Of a DNA stretch of 17,482 bases, positions 1-7,615 are shown piece after piece. Location: positions 1 to 17,482 of the forward strand of contig SFNX01000033.1 of NCBI GenBank assembly GCA_004552595.1, read 5' to 3'. The position numbers and the translations under genes are program-made. Source of the DNA: Lachnospiraceae bacterium (GTDB lineage: Bacteria; Bacillota; Clostridia; Lachnospirales; Lachnospiraceae). Every line of letters starts with the position of its first letter. The stretch's first letter is position 1. Under the pieces are notes generated by a model. The model was not told the origin of the DNA. It searched no databases and worked only from the letters and a program-made list of their open reading frames with translations.

Positions 1-1161
1 GGCGAAAAGTTCGAAGAATTAATTTGCAGGGGCGCTGCCATTGTTGATATTGGCGGTGGAAGCATACAGGTGTCTCTTTTTGACGAAGGGCACTTAAAGA
101 CTACGCAGAATATCAGACTCGGAATATTAAGAATCAGGGAAATATTATCAGACCTTGAAGCCAAGACGACAGATTATGCAAGTCTTGTGTCTGAGCTTGT
201 TGACAATCACTATTATTATTTCAACGAGTTGCATATGACAGGGACAAAGATAGAGAACGTAATTGTTGTAGATGATTACATTTCTTATATTATCCAGAAA
301 GTTTACGGAAAAGACATAATTACCACTGCTGAGCTTAAAAATTTCATCAAAGAAGTCAGGTCGGAAAAACCATCGGAGATTTCCAAAAAATATGGGCTTT
401 CAAATGAATATGCTTCACTGTTAATTCCATCCGCAGTTCTTGTAAGAAAGCTTGTTAAGCTTTCGGGCGCTGACAATATATGGGTTCCCGGAGTGTCACT
501 TGCTGATGGAATGGTATTTGATTATGCACAGTCAGAAAAGCTTATAAGGAATACACATGATTTTGAAAATGATGTTTTAAACTGTGCGCATGAAATTGCA
601 AGGCGTTATAAGTCAAATGAGGCAAGAACGGCTCTTGTTGAGAGAATTGCAATTAAGCTTTTTGATGCTACAAAGAGGGTACACGCTCTTACTAAGAGGG
701 AACGCTTTTTACTAAGAATTGCGGCGATCTTATCAGACTGCGGCAAATATATGTCACTCGAGGATGCTGCTGAGTGTTCGTATGTAATAATAATGGCTAC
801 GGAAATGATGGGAATTTCGCATACGGAGAGGGAAATTGTTGCGAATGTAGTAAAATTTAACAAGGCGCATTTTGAGTATTACGGCGAGGCTAAAAAAGTG
901 TCGTTTATGGGCAGGGAGGCATATATTACCATGTCAAAGCTTACGGCATTATTCAGGCTTGCGGATGGCATTTGCAGAAGCTATAGGGCTAAGATTAAAG
1001 ATATAAGCATAAATCTTAAAGAAGATGAGCTTGTAATAAGTGCACTGTGCGATGAAACAATGATTCTTGAGAGCGGCTTTTTTGAGAGAAAGGCACGACT
1101 TTTCGAGGAGCTGTTTTCAATCAAACCGGTGCTTGTTCATAAGAAGAAATCAAGAGGTTAA
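1..1161 (+). CDS. ppx: Exopolyphosphatase, Ppx/GppA family (5' end missing)
   Basis: Partial gene, open from base 1; 386 residues are visible before the TAA. Proteins of this family release phosphate from the ends of polyphosphate chains, or hydrolyse pppGpp in the GppA branch, in the cytoplasm. The first residues contain the family's DIGGGS phosphate-binding motif (about residues 17-22 of the visible part), so the missing piece is the first half of the ASKHA-fold catalytic domain. The C-terminal part (about 195-330) matches the helical HD-like domain of long Ppx proteins (RIAAIL...CGKY, then HTEREIVANVVKFN). Where an HD-type domain would have LHDxG, this protein reads LSDCG (codons 733-738), so the metal-binding His is absent. 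The internal GTG at 70 lies after DIGGGS and is not the true start. It lies directly before ppk1, the opposing enzyme. Ppx versus GppA specificity cannot be settled from sequence. Confidence 0.88.
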   Translation, partial: GEKFEELICRGAAIVDIGGGSIQVSLFDEGHLKTTQNIRLGILRIREILSDLEAKTTDYASLVSELVDNHYYYFNELHMTGTKIENVIVVDDYISYIIQKVYGKDIITTAELKNFIKEVRSEKPSEISKKYGLSNEYASLLIPSAVLVRKLVKLSGADNIWVPGVSLADGMVFDYAQSEKLIRNTHDFENDVLNCAHEIARRYKSNEARTALVERIAIKLFDATKRVHALTKRERFLLRIAAILSDCGKYMSLEDAAECSYVIIMATEMMGISHTEREIVANVVKFNKAHFEYYGEAKKVSFMGREAYITMSKLTALFRLADGICRSYRAKIKDISINLKEDELVISALCDETMILESGFFERKARLFEELFSIKPVLVHKKKSRG

Positions 1162-1164
1162 CTT

Positions 1165-3300
1165 ATGGGTAAAGATTTTGGCAATACAGAGTATTTTACG
1201 AACAGAGAATTAAGCTGGATTAAATTCGACGAGAGAGTTTTAGGGGAAGCAAGAGACAAGACATATCCTCTTTTTGAAAGACTTAAATTTTTAAGCATAA
1301 GCGCATCAAATCTTGACGAGTTCTTTATGGTAAGGGTTGCGTCTTTAGTTGATATGGTTAATGCAGGGTATACGAAAAAGGACATTGCCGGAATGAGCGC
1401 TAAGACACAGCTTTCATACATCTTAGATGAGACTCAGAGACTGGTAGCAAGCCAGTATTCTACATTCAACAAGTCAATTGTACCGGAACTTAAAATAAAA
1501 GGAATCAGATTTGTATTAAAGCATGAAGATTTGTCTGCCAAACAAATAGAGTTTGTCGATGACTATTTTGAAAAGAATGTTTATCCTGTTCTTACGCCGA
1601 TGGCAGTTGATTCATCGCGCCCATTTCCTTTAATCAGGAACAAATCGCTTAACATCGGGGCGTTTTTGTCTAAGAAAAATGAAGATGGCGAGAAAGAATT
1701 TGCAATAGTTCAGGTTCCTTCCGTTCTGTCAAGAATTATTGAGATTCCGTCTGAATCGGACGACGAAAAGGTTAACATAATATTGCTCGAAGAGGTGATT
1801 GAGCGTAACATATCAAAGCTTTTCCTTAATTATGATGTTATATGTGCGCATCCTTTCAGAATTATGAGAAACGCCGATTTGACGATTGATGAGGATGAAG
1901 CAGAAGACCTTCTTAAGGAAATTGAGAAGCAGATAAAAAAGAGAGCATGGGGGCAGGCAATAAGGCTTGATGTTGCATCAGACATGGATGCAAAACTGCT
2001 TAAGTACCTAAAGAGAGAGCTTTCAGTAGAAGACTCGGAGATTTATAAAATAAACGGTCCGCTTGATTTAACGTTTTTGATGAAGCTATACGGTTCGCTT
2101 GAAGGATTTTCACATTTAAAGAGTGAAAAATATGAACCAAAAGAAAATTCCGACGTGCCACAGGATGCGGACATTTTTGAGTGCATAAGGAAGAAGGATA
2201 TATTGCTTCATCATCCTTATGAATCATTTGAGCCTGTTGTAAGATTTATTTCAGAGGCGGCAAACGATGAAAACGTACTTGCTATCAAGCAGACACTTTA
2301 CAGGGTAAGCGGTAACTCGCCGATTATTGCAGCACTTGCTAAGGCGGCGGATAACGGTAAGCAGGTTACTGTTCTTGTAGAGCTTAAGGCAAGATTTGAT
2401 GAAGAAAACAATATTATTTGGGCAAAAAAGCTTGAAAAAGCCGGATGCCATGTAATTTACGGACTTGTAGGCCTAAAGACTCATTCTAAGATTACTCTTG
2501 TAGTAAGACGTGAAGAGGACGGAATAAGAAGATATGTCCATTTAGGAACCGGTAACTATAACGATTCAACAGCAAAGCTTTACACGGATATAGGACTTCT
2601 TACATGTTCAGAAGCAATTGGTGAAGATGCAACTGCAGTATTTAACATGATTTCAGGTTATTCAGAGCCGATGTTTTGGAACAGGCTTTCCTTAGCTCCG
2701 CTTTGGCTTAAGGATAAATTCTTATCACTTATTGAAAGGGAAAAGGAAAATGCACTTTCAGGAAAAAGCGCGTCAATTAAGGCAAAAGTAAATTCCCTTT
2801 GCGATAAAGATATAATTATGGCATTATATGAAGCGTCGGCAGCAGGCGTAAAAATTGATTTAATCGTCAGGGGAATATGCTGCTTAAGAACCGGAATTAA
2901 GGATGTATCCGAAAATATTACTGTAAGGTCAATTGTCGGTGAGTTTTTAGAGCATTCAAGAATTTTTGTGTTTGAAAACGGCGGTAATGAAGAAGTATAC
3001 TGTGCTTCGGCAGACTGGATGCCAAGAAACCTGATTAGGCGTGTTGAGATTTTATTCCCTATAGAAAATGCTTCTACAAAAGCGAAGGTTAAGCATATAA
3101 TTGATGTGCTTCTTGAAGATAACGTCAGAGCATCTATCATGCAAAATGACGGCAATTATTATAAAGTTGACAGGCGCGGCAAAAAGAGATTATGCGCACA
3201 CGATATATTTAAGGAGGAAGCATCCAAGGCTGATACATTCGAGGAAAAGCTTAAGGATGAAAGAGTATTTATTCCTAAGGAAAGAGTAGAAGTATATTAA
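1165..3300 (+). CDS. ppk1: Polyphosphate kinase 1
   Basis: Reversibly transfers the gamma-phosphate of ATP onto polyphosphate. The 711 residues match the full family length (about 690-720). The N-terminal domain opens with the typical NRELSWIKFDERVL and SASNLDEFFMVRVAS motifs. The head domain follows, then two phospholipase-D-like catalytic domains. H459 in HLGTGNYND matches the autophosphorylated His of the family, and H597 in EHSRIFVF matches the second conserved active-site His. The LYRVSGNSPI segment carries one of the Mg-binding arginines. AGAGG at 1153-1157, inside the end of ppx, lies 7 nt before the ATG. Only 3 nt separate the ppx stop from this start, so coupled translation is likely. 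Having ppx and ppk1 together suggests matched control of polyphosphate level. Intact, no anomalies seen. Confidence 0.97.
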   Translation: MGKDFGNTEYFTNRELSWIKFDERVLGEARDKTYPLFERLKFLSISASNLDEFFMVRVASLVDMVNAGYTKKDIAGMSAKTQLSYILDETQRLVASQYSTFNKSIVPELKIKGIRFVLKHEDLSAKQIEFVDDYFEKNVYPVLTPMAVDSSRPFPLIRNKSLNIGAFLSKKNEDGEKEFAIVQVPSVLSRIIEIPSESDDEKVNIILLEEVIERNISKLFLNYDVICAHPFRIMRNADLTIDEDEAEDLLKEIEKQIKKRAWGQAIRLDVASDMDAKLLKYLKRELSVEDSEIYKINGPLDLTFLMKLYGSLEGFSHLKSEKYEPKENSDVPQDADIFECIRKKDILLHHPYESFEPVVRFISEAANDENVLAIKQTLYRVSGNSPIIAALAKAADNGKQVTVLVELKARFDEENNIIWAKKLEKAGCHVIYGLVGLKTHSKITLVVRREEDGIRRYVHLGTGNYNDSTAKLYTDIGLLTCSEAIGEDATAVFNMISGYSEPMFWNRLSLAPLWLKDKFLSLIEREKENALSGKSASIKAKVNSLCDKDIIMALYEASAAGVKIDLIVRGICCLRTGIKDVSENITVRSIVGEFLEHSRIFVFENGGNEEVYCASADWMPRNLIRRVEILFPIENASTKAKVKHIIDVLLEDNVRASIMQNDGNYYKVDRRGKKRLCAHDIFKEEASKADTFEEKLKDERVFIPKERVEVY

Positions 3301-3323
3301 CATTAAATATTAAGGAGATTTAT

Positions 3324-3581
3324 ATGGCTAATTACCAATACGAAAAATCCGTACTTGAGACATTTATTAAAAATCAGGGGCAGCTTTTTGATGAGAAGGT
3401 TGCTGAGTCCTTAGAAGAAGCAGATGAATTTCTCGATATGATGATGGCTACCGTAGTTGATAACGAAAAGCAGCTTAAAAGCTATTTTGATGAGCTTGGT
3501 GTTGATACGGAAGATGATATTTTAAATGCAGCGGAAGTATTTAAGCTTGATGATGGAAGATTTTTAATTGTTGAAGGATAA
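3324..3581 (+). CDS. Small acidic protein of unknown function (85 aa)
   Basis: I do not recognise a named family. The ATG has a good Shine-Dalgarno (AAGGAG, 3312-3317, 6 nt spacing) and lies 23 nt after ppk1; the next gene follows 19 nt after its stop, so it looks like a genuine operon member. The product is acidic (many Glu/Asp), has no signal peptide or membrane segment, and is predicted mostly helical (about residues 5-70). It ends in a short conserved-looking tail, DGRFLIVEG, that could form a beta strand. Codon use resembles its neighbours. Nothing visible indicates an enzyme active site or metal site; a small regulatory or adaptor role is possible but is a guess. Confidence 0.8.
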   Translation: MANYQYEKSVLETFIKNQGQLFDEKVAESLEEADEFLDMMMATVVDNEKQLKSYFDELGVDTEDDILNAAEVFKLDDGRFLIVEG

Positions 3582-3600
3582 ATAAAGAGGAGAATGAAAA

Positions 3601-5238
3601 ATGATTTCAGCTAACAACGTAACACTGCGTCTTGGAAAAAAGGCTCTTTTTGAAGACGTAAATATCAAATTTACCGAAGGAAACTGTTACGGACTTATCG
3701 GTGCAAACGGCGCAGGAAAGTCCACATTCCTTAAGATTTTATCAGGTGAGCTTGATACTACAAACGGTGATATAAGCATTACGCCGGGACAGAGACTTTC
3801 AGTTCTTGAGCAGGATCACTTTAAATATGATGAGTTTCCTGTTATGGACACAGTAATAATGGGTAATCAGCGTCTCTACGATATTATGAAGGAAAAGGAC
3901 GCAATTTATGCTAAGGAAGACTTTTCAGATGAAGACGGTATCCGTGCATCAGAGCTTGAAACAGAGTTTGCCGAGATGGACGGATGGGAGGCAGAATCAA
4001 ATGCCGCAATGCTTTTAAACGGACTTGGAATTGAGACGGAGCTTCATTATGAGCAGATGGCTAATCTTACAGGCTCACAGAAGGTCAAAGTACTTCTTGC
4101 AAGAGCACTTTTCGGAAATCCGGACATACTTCTTCTTGACGAGCCTACCAACCACCTTGATCTTGATGCGATTGAATGGCTTGAAGAGTTTTTAATTAAC
4201 TTTGAAAATACCGTTATCGTAGTAAGTCATGACAGATATTTCCTTAACAAGGTATGTACACATACTGCTGACATTGACTATGGAAAGATTCAGCTTTATG
4301 CAGGTAACTACGACTTCTGGTATGAATCAAGCCAGCTCCTTATCCAGCAGATGAAGGAAGCCAATAAGAAGAAGGAAGAGAAAATTAAGGAATTACAGGA
4401 ATTTATTTCAAGATTCTCTGCAAATGCCTCAAAGTCAAAGCAGGCTACATCAAGAAAGAGAGCACTTGAAAAAATCGAGCTTGATACAATTAAACCGTCA
4501 AGCCGTAAGTATCCATACATTGACTTTAAGCCTGACAGAGAAATCGGCAATGAAGTACTGACAGTTGAAGGTATCTCTAAAACAATCGACGGCGTTAAGG
4601 TGCTTGATAACATTTCGTTTATTTTAAGACGTGAAGACAAGGTTGCCTTTGTAGGTTCTAACGAGCTTGCAAAAACAACATTATTTAAGATTCTTATGGG
4701 CGAGATGGAGCCTGATGAGGGTACATACAAATGGGGCGTAACTACTTCACAGGCGTATTTCCCGAAGGATTCTACAGAAGAGTTTAATAACGATCTTACA
4801 ATTTCTGACTGGCTTATGGGTTATTCACCGGTTAAGGATATTACATATGTAAGAGGATACCTTGGAAGAATGCTCTTCCCGGGTGAAGATGGTGTTAAGA
4901 AGGTTAAGGTATTATCAGGAGGAGAGAAGGTAAGATGCCTTTTATCAAAAATGATGATATCAGGTGCAAATATATTATTACTCGATGAACCTACCAACCA
5001 TCTTGATATGGAAAGTATTACTGCTCTTAACAACGGACTTATCAAGTTCCCGGGTGTTATATTGTTTTCATCCCATGATCATCAGTTTGTAGAGACAACG
5101 GCAAACAGAATTATGGAAATTCTTCAAAACGGAACTATGATTGATAAGATTACGACATACGATGAATATCTTGCATCAGATGAAATGGCAAGAAAACGAT
5201 TTGTATATGAGGCTCAGAAGGAAGAAGACGAGAATTGA
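3601..5238 (+). CDS. ykpA: ABC-F family ATPase, YkpA/YbiT type
   Basis: Soluble protein with two ABC ATPase domains and no membrane segments. ABC-F proteins bind the ribosome near the E site and modulate translation; some members give antibiotic protection. Domain 1 has Walker A GANGAGKST (residues 34-42) and Walker B with LLLDEPTNHLD (D180, E181). Its signature reads LTGSQ (156-160) rather than LSGGQ. The interdomain linker (about 235-310) is charged and helical, with KEANKKKEEKIKEL and SKQATSRKRALEK, as in the P-site tRNA interaction motif region. Domain 2 has a degenerate Walker A, GSNELAKTT (352-360), a normal LSGGE (438-442) and Walker B D462/E463. These deviations, as far as I recall, are typical of the YkpA/YbiT branch. 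The 545-residue length fits. AAGAGGAG at 3585-3592 supports the ATG. A resistance role is not indicated by sequence. Confidence 0.93.
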   Translation: MISANNVTLRLGKKALFEDVNIKFTEGNCYGLIGANGAGKSTFLKILSGELDTTNGDISITPGQRLSVLEQDHFKYDEFPVMDTVIMGNQRLYDIMKEKDAIYAKEDFSDEDGIRASELETEFAEMDGWEAESNAAMLLNGLGIETELHYEQMANLTGSQKVKVLLARALFGNPDILLLDEPTNHLDLDAIEWLEEFLINFENTVIVVSHDRYFLNKVCTHTADIDYGKIQLYAGNYDFWYESSQLLIQQMKEANKKKEEKIKELQEFISRFSANASKSKQATSRKRALEKIELDTIKPSSRKYPYIDFKPDREIGNEVLTVEGISKTIDGVKVLDNISFILRREDKVAFVGSNELAKTTLFKILMGEMEPDEGTYKWGVTTSQAYFPKDSTEEFNNDLTISDWLMGYSPVKDITYVRGYLGRMLFPGEDGVKKVKVLSGGEKVRCLLSKMMISGANILLLDEPTNHLDMESITALNNGLIKFPGVILFSSHDHQFVETTANRIMEILQNGTMIDKITTYDEYLASDEMARKRFVYEAQKEEDEN

Positions 5239-5270
5239 TATAGTTACGAGGTATTTTTACATAAACAGCT

Positions 5271-6101
5271 ATGAAATTATTGTTTCTTGACTTAGACGGA
5301 ACACTATTAAACGATAAAAAAGAAATAAATAAAGCTGATATGGACGCTATTGATGAAATGATTTCAAAGGGACATAAAGTCATTATCAACACAGGGCGTC
5401 CGCTATACTCAGCACTGTTACTTTCTGAAAAGTTTGGATTTTTAAGGGAAGGGTTTTACATATCTTCTTTTAACGGAGGACTGATTGTTGACCCTGTGAC
5501 AAAAAAACGTCTTAAATACGATACAGTGCCTGATGAAATAGTTCGTCATATGTTTGACGAGGCATATAAACTTGGCTTACATGCGCATACGTATAACGAT
5601 GAATACGTAGTATCTGAACGCGATACCAAGGAGCTTGAATTCTATACAAAGCGCATAAGTATGCCGCCTTTTGTTGTCAGTGATTTTAGGGATGCACTTA
5701 GTGAGGGCGCACCAAAGATTATTATTGTCTCGCTTGATGGTAAGGAAAGACTTATAGAATACAGGGAAAAGCTTAGAGACTATGAGAATGAGCACAACCT
5801 CTATTCGACGTTTTCAGACTCAAGGCTTTTAGAATACGCCAATCCTTTGGCGAATAAAGGTGAGGCTGTAAGATTTATGTGCAGATATTTAGGCGTAGAC
5901 ATAAGTGATTCCATTGCCGCAGGAGATGAAGAAAACGATATGCCAATGATTTTAGCAGCAGGCATAGGCGTATGTATGAAAAACGGTCAGGATACATTAA
6001 AAAGCGTTGCAGATTATGTTACTGAGCGGACAAATAATGAATGTGGAATCAAAGAGATAATTGAAAAATTTATTCTAAATTCTCTTTGCCAACATATCTG
6101 A
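5271..6101 (+). CDS. Cof-type HAD-superfamily phosphatase
   Basis: Cytoplasmic Mg-dependent phosphatase of the Cof/YidA-like class (HAD type IIB); substrates of such enzymes are usually sugar phosphates, nucleotides or flavin phosphates and cannot be told from sequence. The motif I nucleophile loop is FLDLDGTLL (residues 5-13; D7 and D9). Motif II is NTGRP, then a cap domain (about 85-185), then the motif IV loop GDEENDMPM. Length (276) is normal. An in-frame TAA at 5262 forces a start at or after ATG 5271, and the catalytic Asp follows six residues later, so 5271 is nearly certain. The nearest GAGG (5248-5251) is 19 nt away, too far to act as a Shine-Dalgarno. The gene is 32 nt after ykpA. 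Confidence 0.92.
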   Translation: MKLLFLDLDGTLLNDKKEINKADMDAIDEMISKGHKVIINTGRPLYSALLLSEKFGFLREGFYISSFNGGLIVDPVTKKRLKYDTVPDEIVRHMFDEAYKLGLHAHTYNDEYVVSERDTKELEFYTKRISMPPFVVSDFRDALSEGAPKIIIVSLDGKERLIEYREKLRDYENEHNLYSTFSDSRLLEYANPLANKGEAVRFMCRYLGVDISDSIAAGDEENDMPMILAAGIGVCMKNGQDTLKSVADYVTERTNNECGIKEIIEKFILNSLCQHI

Positions 6102-6114
6102 TATATGGTAGAAT
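6086..6114 (+). promoter_or_regulatory. Promoter for the SPFH gene
   Basis: TTGCCA (6086-6091) and TAGAAT (6109-6114) are separated by exactly 17 nt. TGG directly before the -10 forms an extended -10. The predicted start is near 6121, giving an untranslated leader of about 89 nt. The -35 lies inside the last codons of the Cof gene. This is seen in sequence; activity is inferred. Confidence 0.65.
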
Positions 6115-6209
6115 AAACCACAGTAGGCATACATTATATATGGATTTCATGTTGTTGTATGCGATAATTAAGGTATTAATTGGTTGGTTACTAAATGGGA
6201 GGATTTTAA

Positions 6210-7544
6210 ATGGGACTTATATCAGCAATCACGCAGGCAGCACAGTCAGCACTTGCGGATTCATGGAGAGAGTACTTTTACTGTGATTCAATTCCGGTAG
6301 ATGTACTTATTACAAAGGCTAATAAGAGACAGAACAGAAACAGCTCTAACACTAAGGGTAGCGATAATGTTATCTCAAACGGCTCAATCATTGCAGTAGC
6401 AGACGGACAGTGTATGCTTATTGTAGAGCAAGGTAAGGTCGTTGAAGTTTGTGCTGAGCCGGGTGAATTCGTTTGGGACAGCTCTACAGAGCCATCAATT
6501 TTCTATGGTTCACTTGGCGAGAACATTAAGAAGTCATTTGCTCAGATTGGTAAGCGTTTCACATTTGGCGGTGATACAGCTAAAGATCAGAGAGTTTACT
6601 ACGTTAACACTAAGGAAATTCTCGGCAATAAATACGGAACTCCTAATCCGGTTCCATTCAGAGTAGTAGATAAGAACATTGGTCTTGATGTTGATATCGC
6701 AATCAGATGCCACGGTGAATATTCATACAGAGTTACAGATCCTGTATTATTCTACACAAATGTTGCATCTAATGTTACATCAGAATACAGAAGAAGTCAG
6801 ATTGATTCACAGCTTAAGTCAGAGCTTATGACATCTCTTCAGCCGGTATTTGCACGTATTTCTGAGATGGGAATCAGATATTCAGCACTTCCTGCTCATA
6901 CAAAGGAAATCGCAGATGTACTTAATGACGAAATGTCTGATACATGGTCAGGCTTAAGAGGTATTTCTGTAATAAGCTTTGGTGTTAGTTCAGTTACTGC
7001 ATCTGAAGAAGATGAGAAGATGATCAAGGAGCTTCAGAAAAATGCAGTACTTACAAATCCTGCTATGGCAGCAGCTACACTTACCGCAGCACAGGCAGAG
7101 GCTATGAAATCTGCTGCAGCTAATGAGTCAACAGGACCAATGATGGCTTTTGCGGGAATGAACATGGCTAATATGGCAGGAGGCATGAATGCAAATAACC
7201 TTTATGGTATGGCAGCAGCACAGCAGGCAGCAGCACCACAGGCAGCACCACAGGCTCAGCCTAATTTAACAGGATGGACATGTGCTTGCGGACATGCAGG
7301 AAATACCGGTAAGTTCTGTTCAGAGTGCGGACAGCCACAGCCTAAGGACGCTCTTGGATGGACATGCTCATGCGGCACTTTCAATAAAGGCAAGTTTTGC
7401 GCAGAATGCGGAGCTAAGAAGCCGGCAGGAGTACCTGTATACAAATGCGATAAGTGCGGATGGGAGCCGGAAGACATTACTAATATTCCTAAGTTCTGTC
7501 CTGAATGTGGGGATCCATTTGACGACAACGATATTGTTAAGTAA
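6210..7544 (+). CDS. SPFH-domain protein with three C-terminal zinc ribbons (YdjI-like)
   Basis: About residues 1-285 resemble the SPFH/Band-7 domain class often labelled 'virion core protein-like', whose Bacillus member YdjI works with PspA-type membrane-stress proteins. No membrane segment or signal peptide is visible, so membrane contact would be peripheral. A low-complexity Ala/Met/Gln/Pro linker follows (about 290-352). The C-terminus has three four-cysteine ribbons: C358/C360/C370/C373, C386/C388/C397/C400 and C413/C416/C430/C433. The first two are CxC-CxxC and the third CxxC-CxxC, all likely binding zinc. The ATG at 6210 has GGGAGG at 6197-6202, 7 nt upstream. The gene has its own promoter and terminator, so it is a single-gene unit; no pspA or toast-rack partner is adjacent. 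Family assignment is good; the exact role is unknown, with envelope stress or a scaffold the best guess. Confidence 0.85.
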   Translation: MGLISAITQAAQSALADSWREYFYCDSIPVDVLITKANKRQNRNSSNTKGSDNVISNGSIIAVADGQCMLIVEQGKVVEVCAEPGEFVWDSSTEPSIFYGSLGENIKKSFAQIGKRFTFGGDTAKDQRVYYVNTKEILGNKYGTPNPVPFRVVDKNIGLDVDIAIRCHGEYSYRVTDPVLFYTNVASNVTSEYRRSQIDSQLKSELMTSLQPVFARISEMGIRYSALPAHTKEIADVLNDEMSDTWSGLRGISVISFGVSSVTASEEDEKMIKELQKNAVLTNPAMAAATLTAAQAEAMKSAAANESTGPMMAFAGMNMANMAGGMNANNLYGMAAAQQAAAPQAAPQAQPNLTGWTCACGHAGNTGKFCSECGQPQPKDALGWTCSCGTFNKGKFCAECGAKKPAGVPVYKCDKCGWEPEDITNIPKFCPECGDPFDDNDIVK

Positions 7545-7555
7545 AACTTAAACTT

Positions 7556-7584
7556 TTTATAGGACCGAAAAACGGTCCTATAAT
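7556..7584 (+). promoter_or_regulatory. Possible carB promoter inside the terminator
   Basis: A perfect TATAAT (7579-7584) formed by the terminator's 3' arm is preceded at 17 nt by TTTATA (7556-7561), a 4/6 match to the -35 consensus. Initiation near 7591 would give a leader of about 25 nt that still contains the carB ribosome binding site. The match could be chance in AT-rich DNA. Confidence 0.35.
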
Positions 7585-7587
7585 TTT
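7557..7587 (+). terminator. Intrinsic terminator after the SPFH gene
   Basis: A perfect 11-bp stem (7557-7567 with 7573-7583; core AGGACCG/CGGTCCT) closes an AAAAA loop and is followed by only four T residues. It starts 12 nt after the stop codon. The T-rich stretch before the stem could let it work in the reverse direction too. Confidence 0.75.
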
Positions 7588-7615
7588 GAGAATTTATATT
7601 ATCTGGAGAGCATTT

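Noticed and set aside
2658..3155. 165-codon open frame on the - strand within ppk1
   Set aside because: It is antisense to the conserved catalytic region of ppk1, with no ribosome site or recognisable domain.
6115..6209. Riboswitch in the leader of the SPFH gene
   Set aside because: Only a 6-bp CATACA/TGTATG pairing with a large loop is visible; no known aptamer core is recognised.
7586..7615. Upstream TTG start for carB
   Set aside because: It overlaps the terminator tail and lacks a ribosome site; the extra residues do not match the CarB N-terminus.
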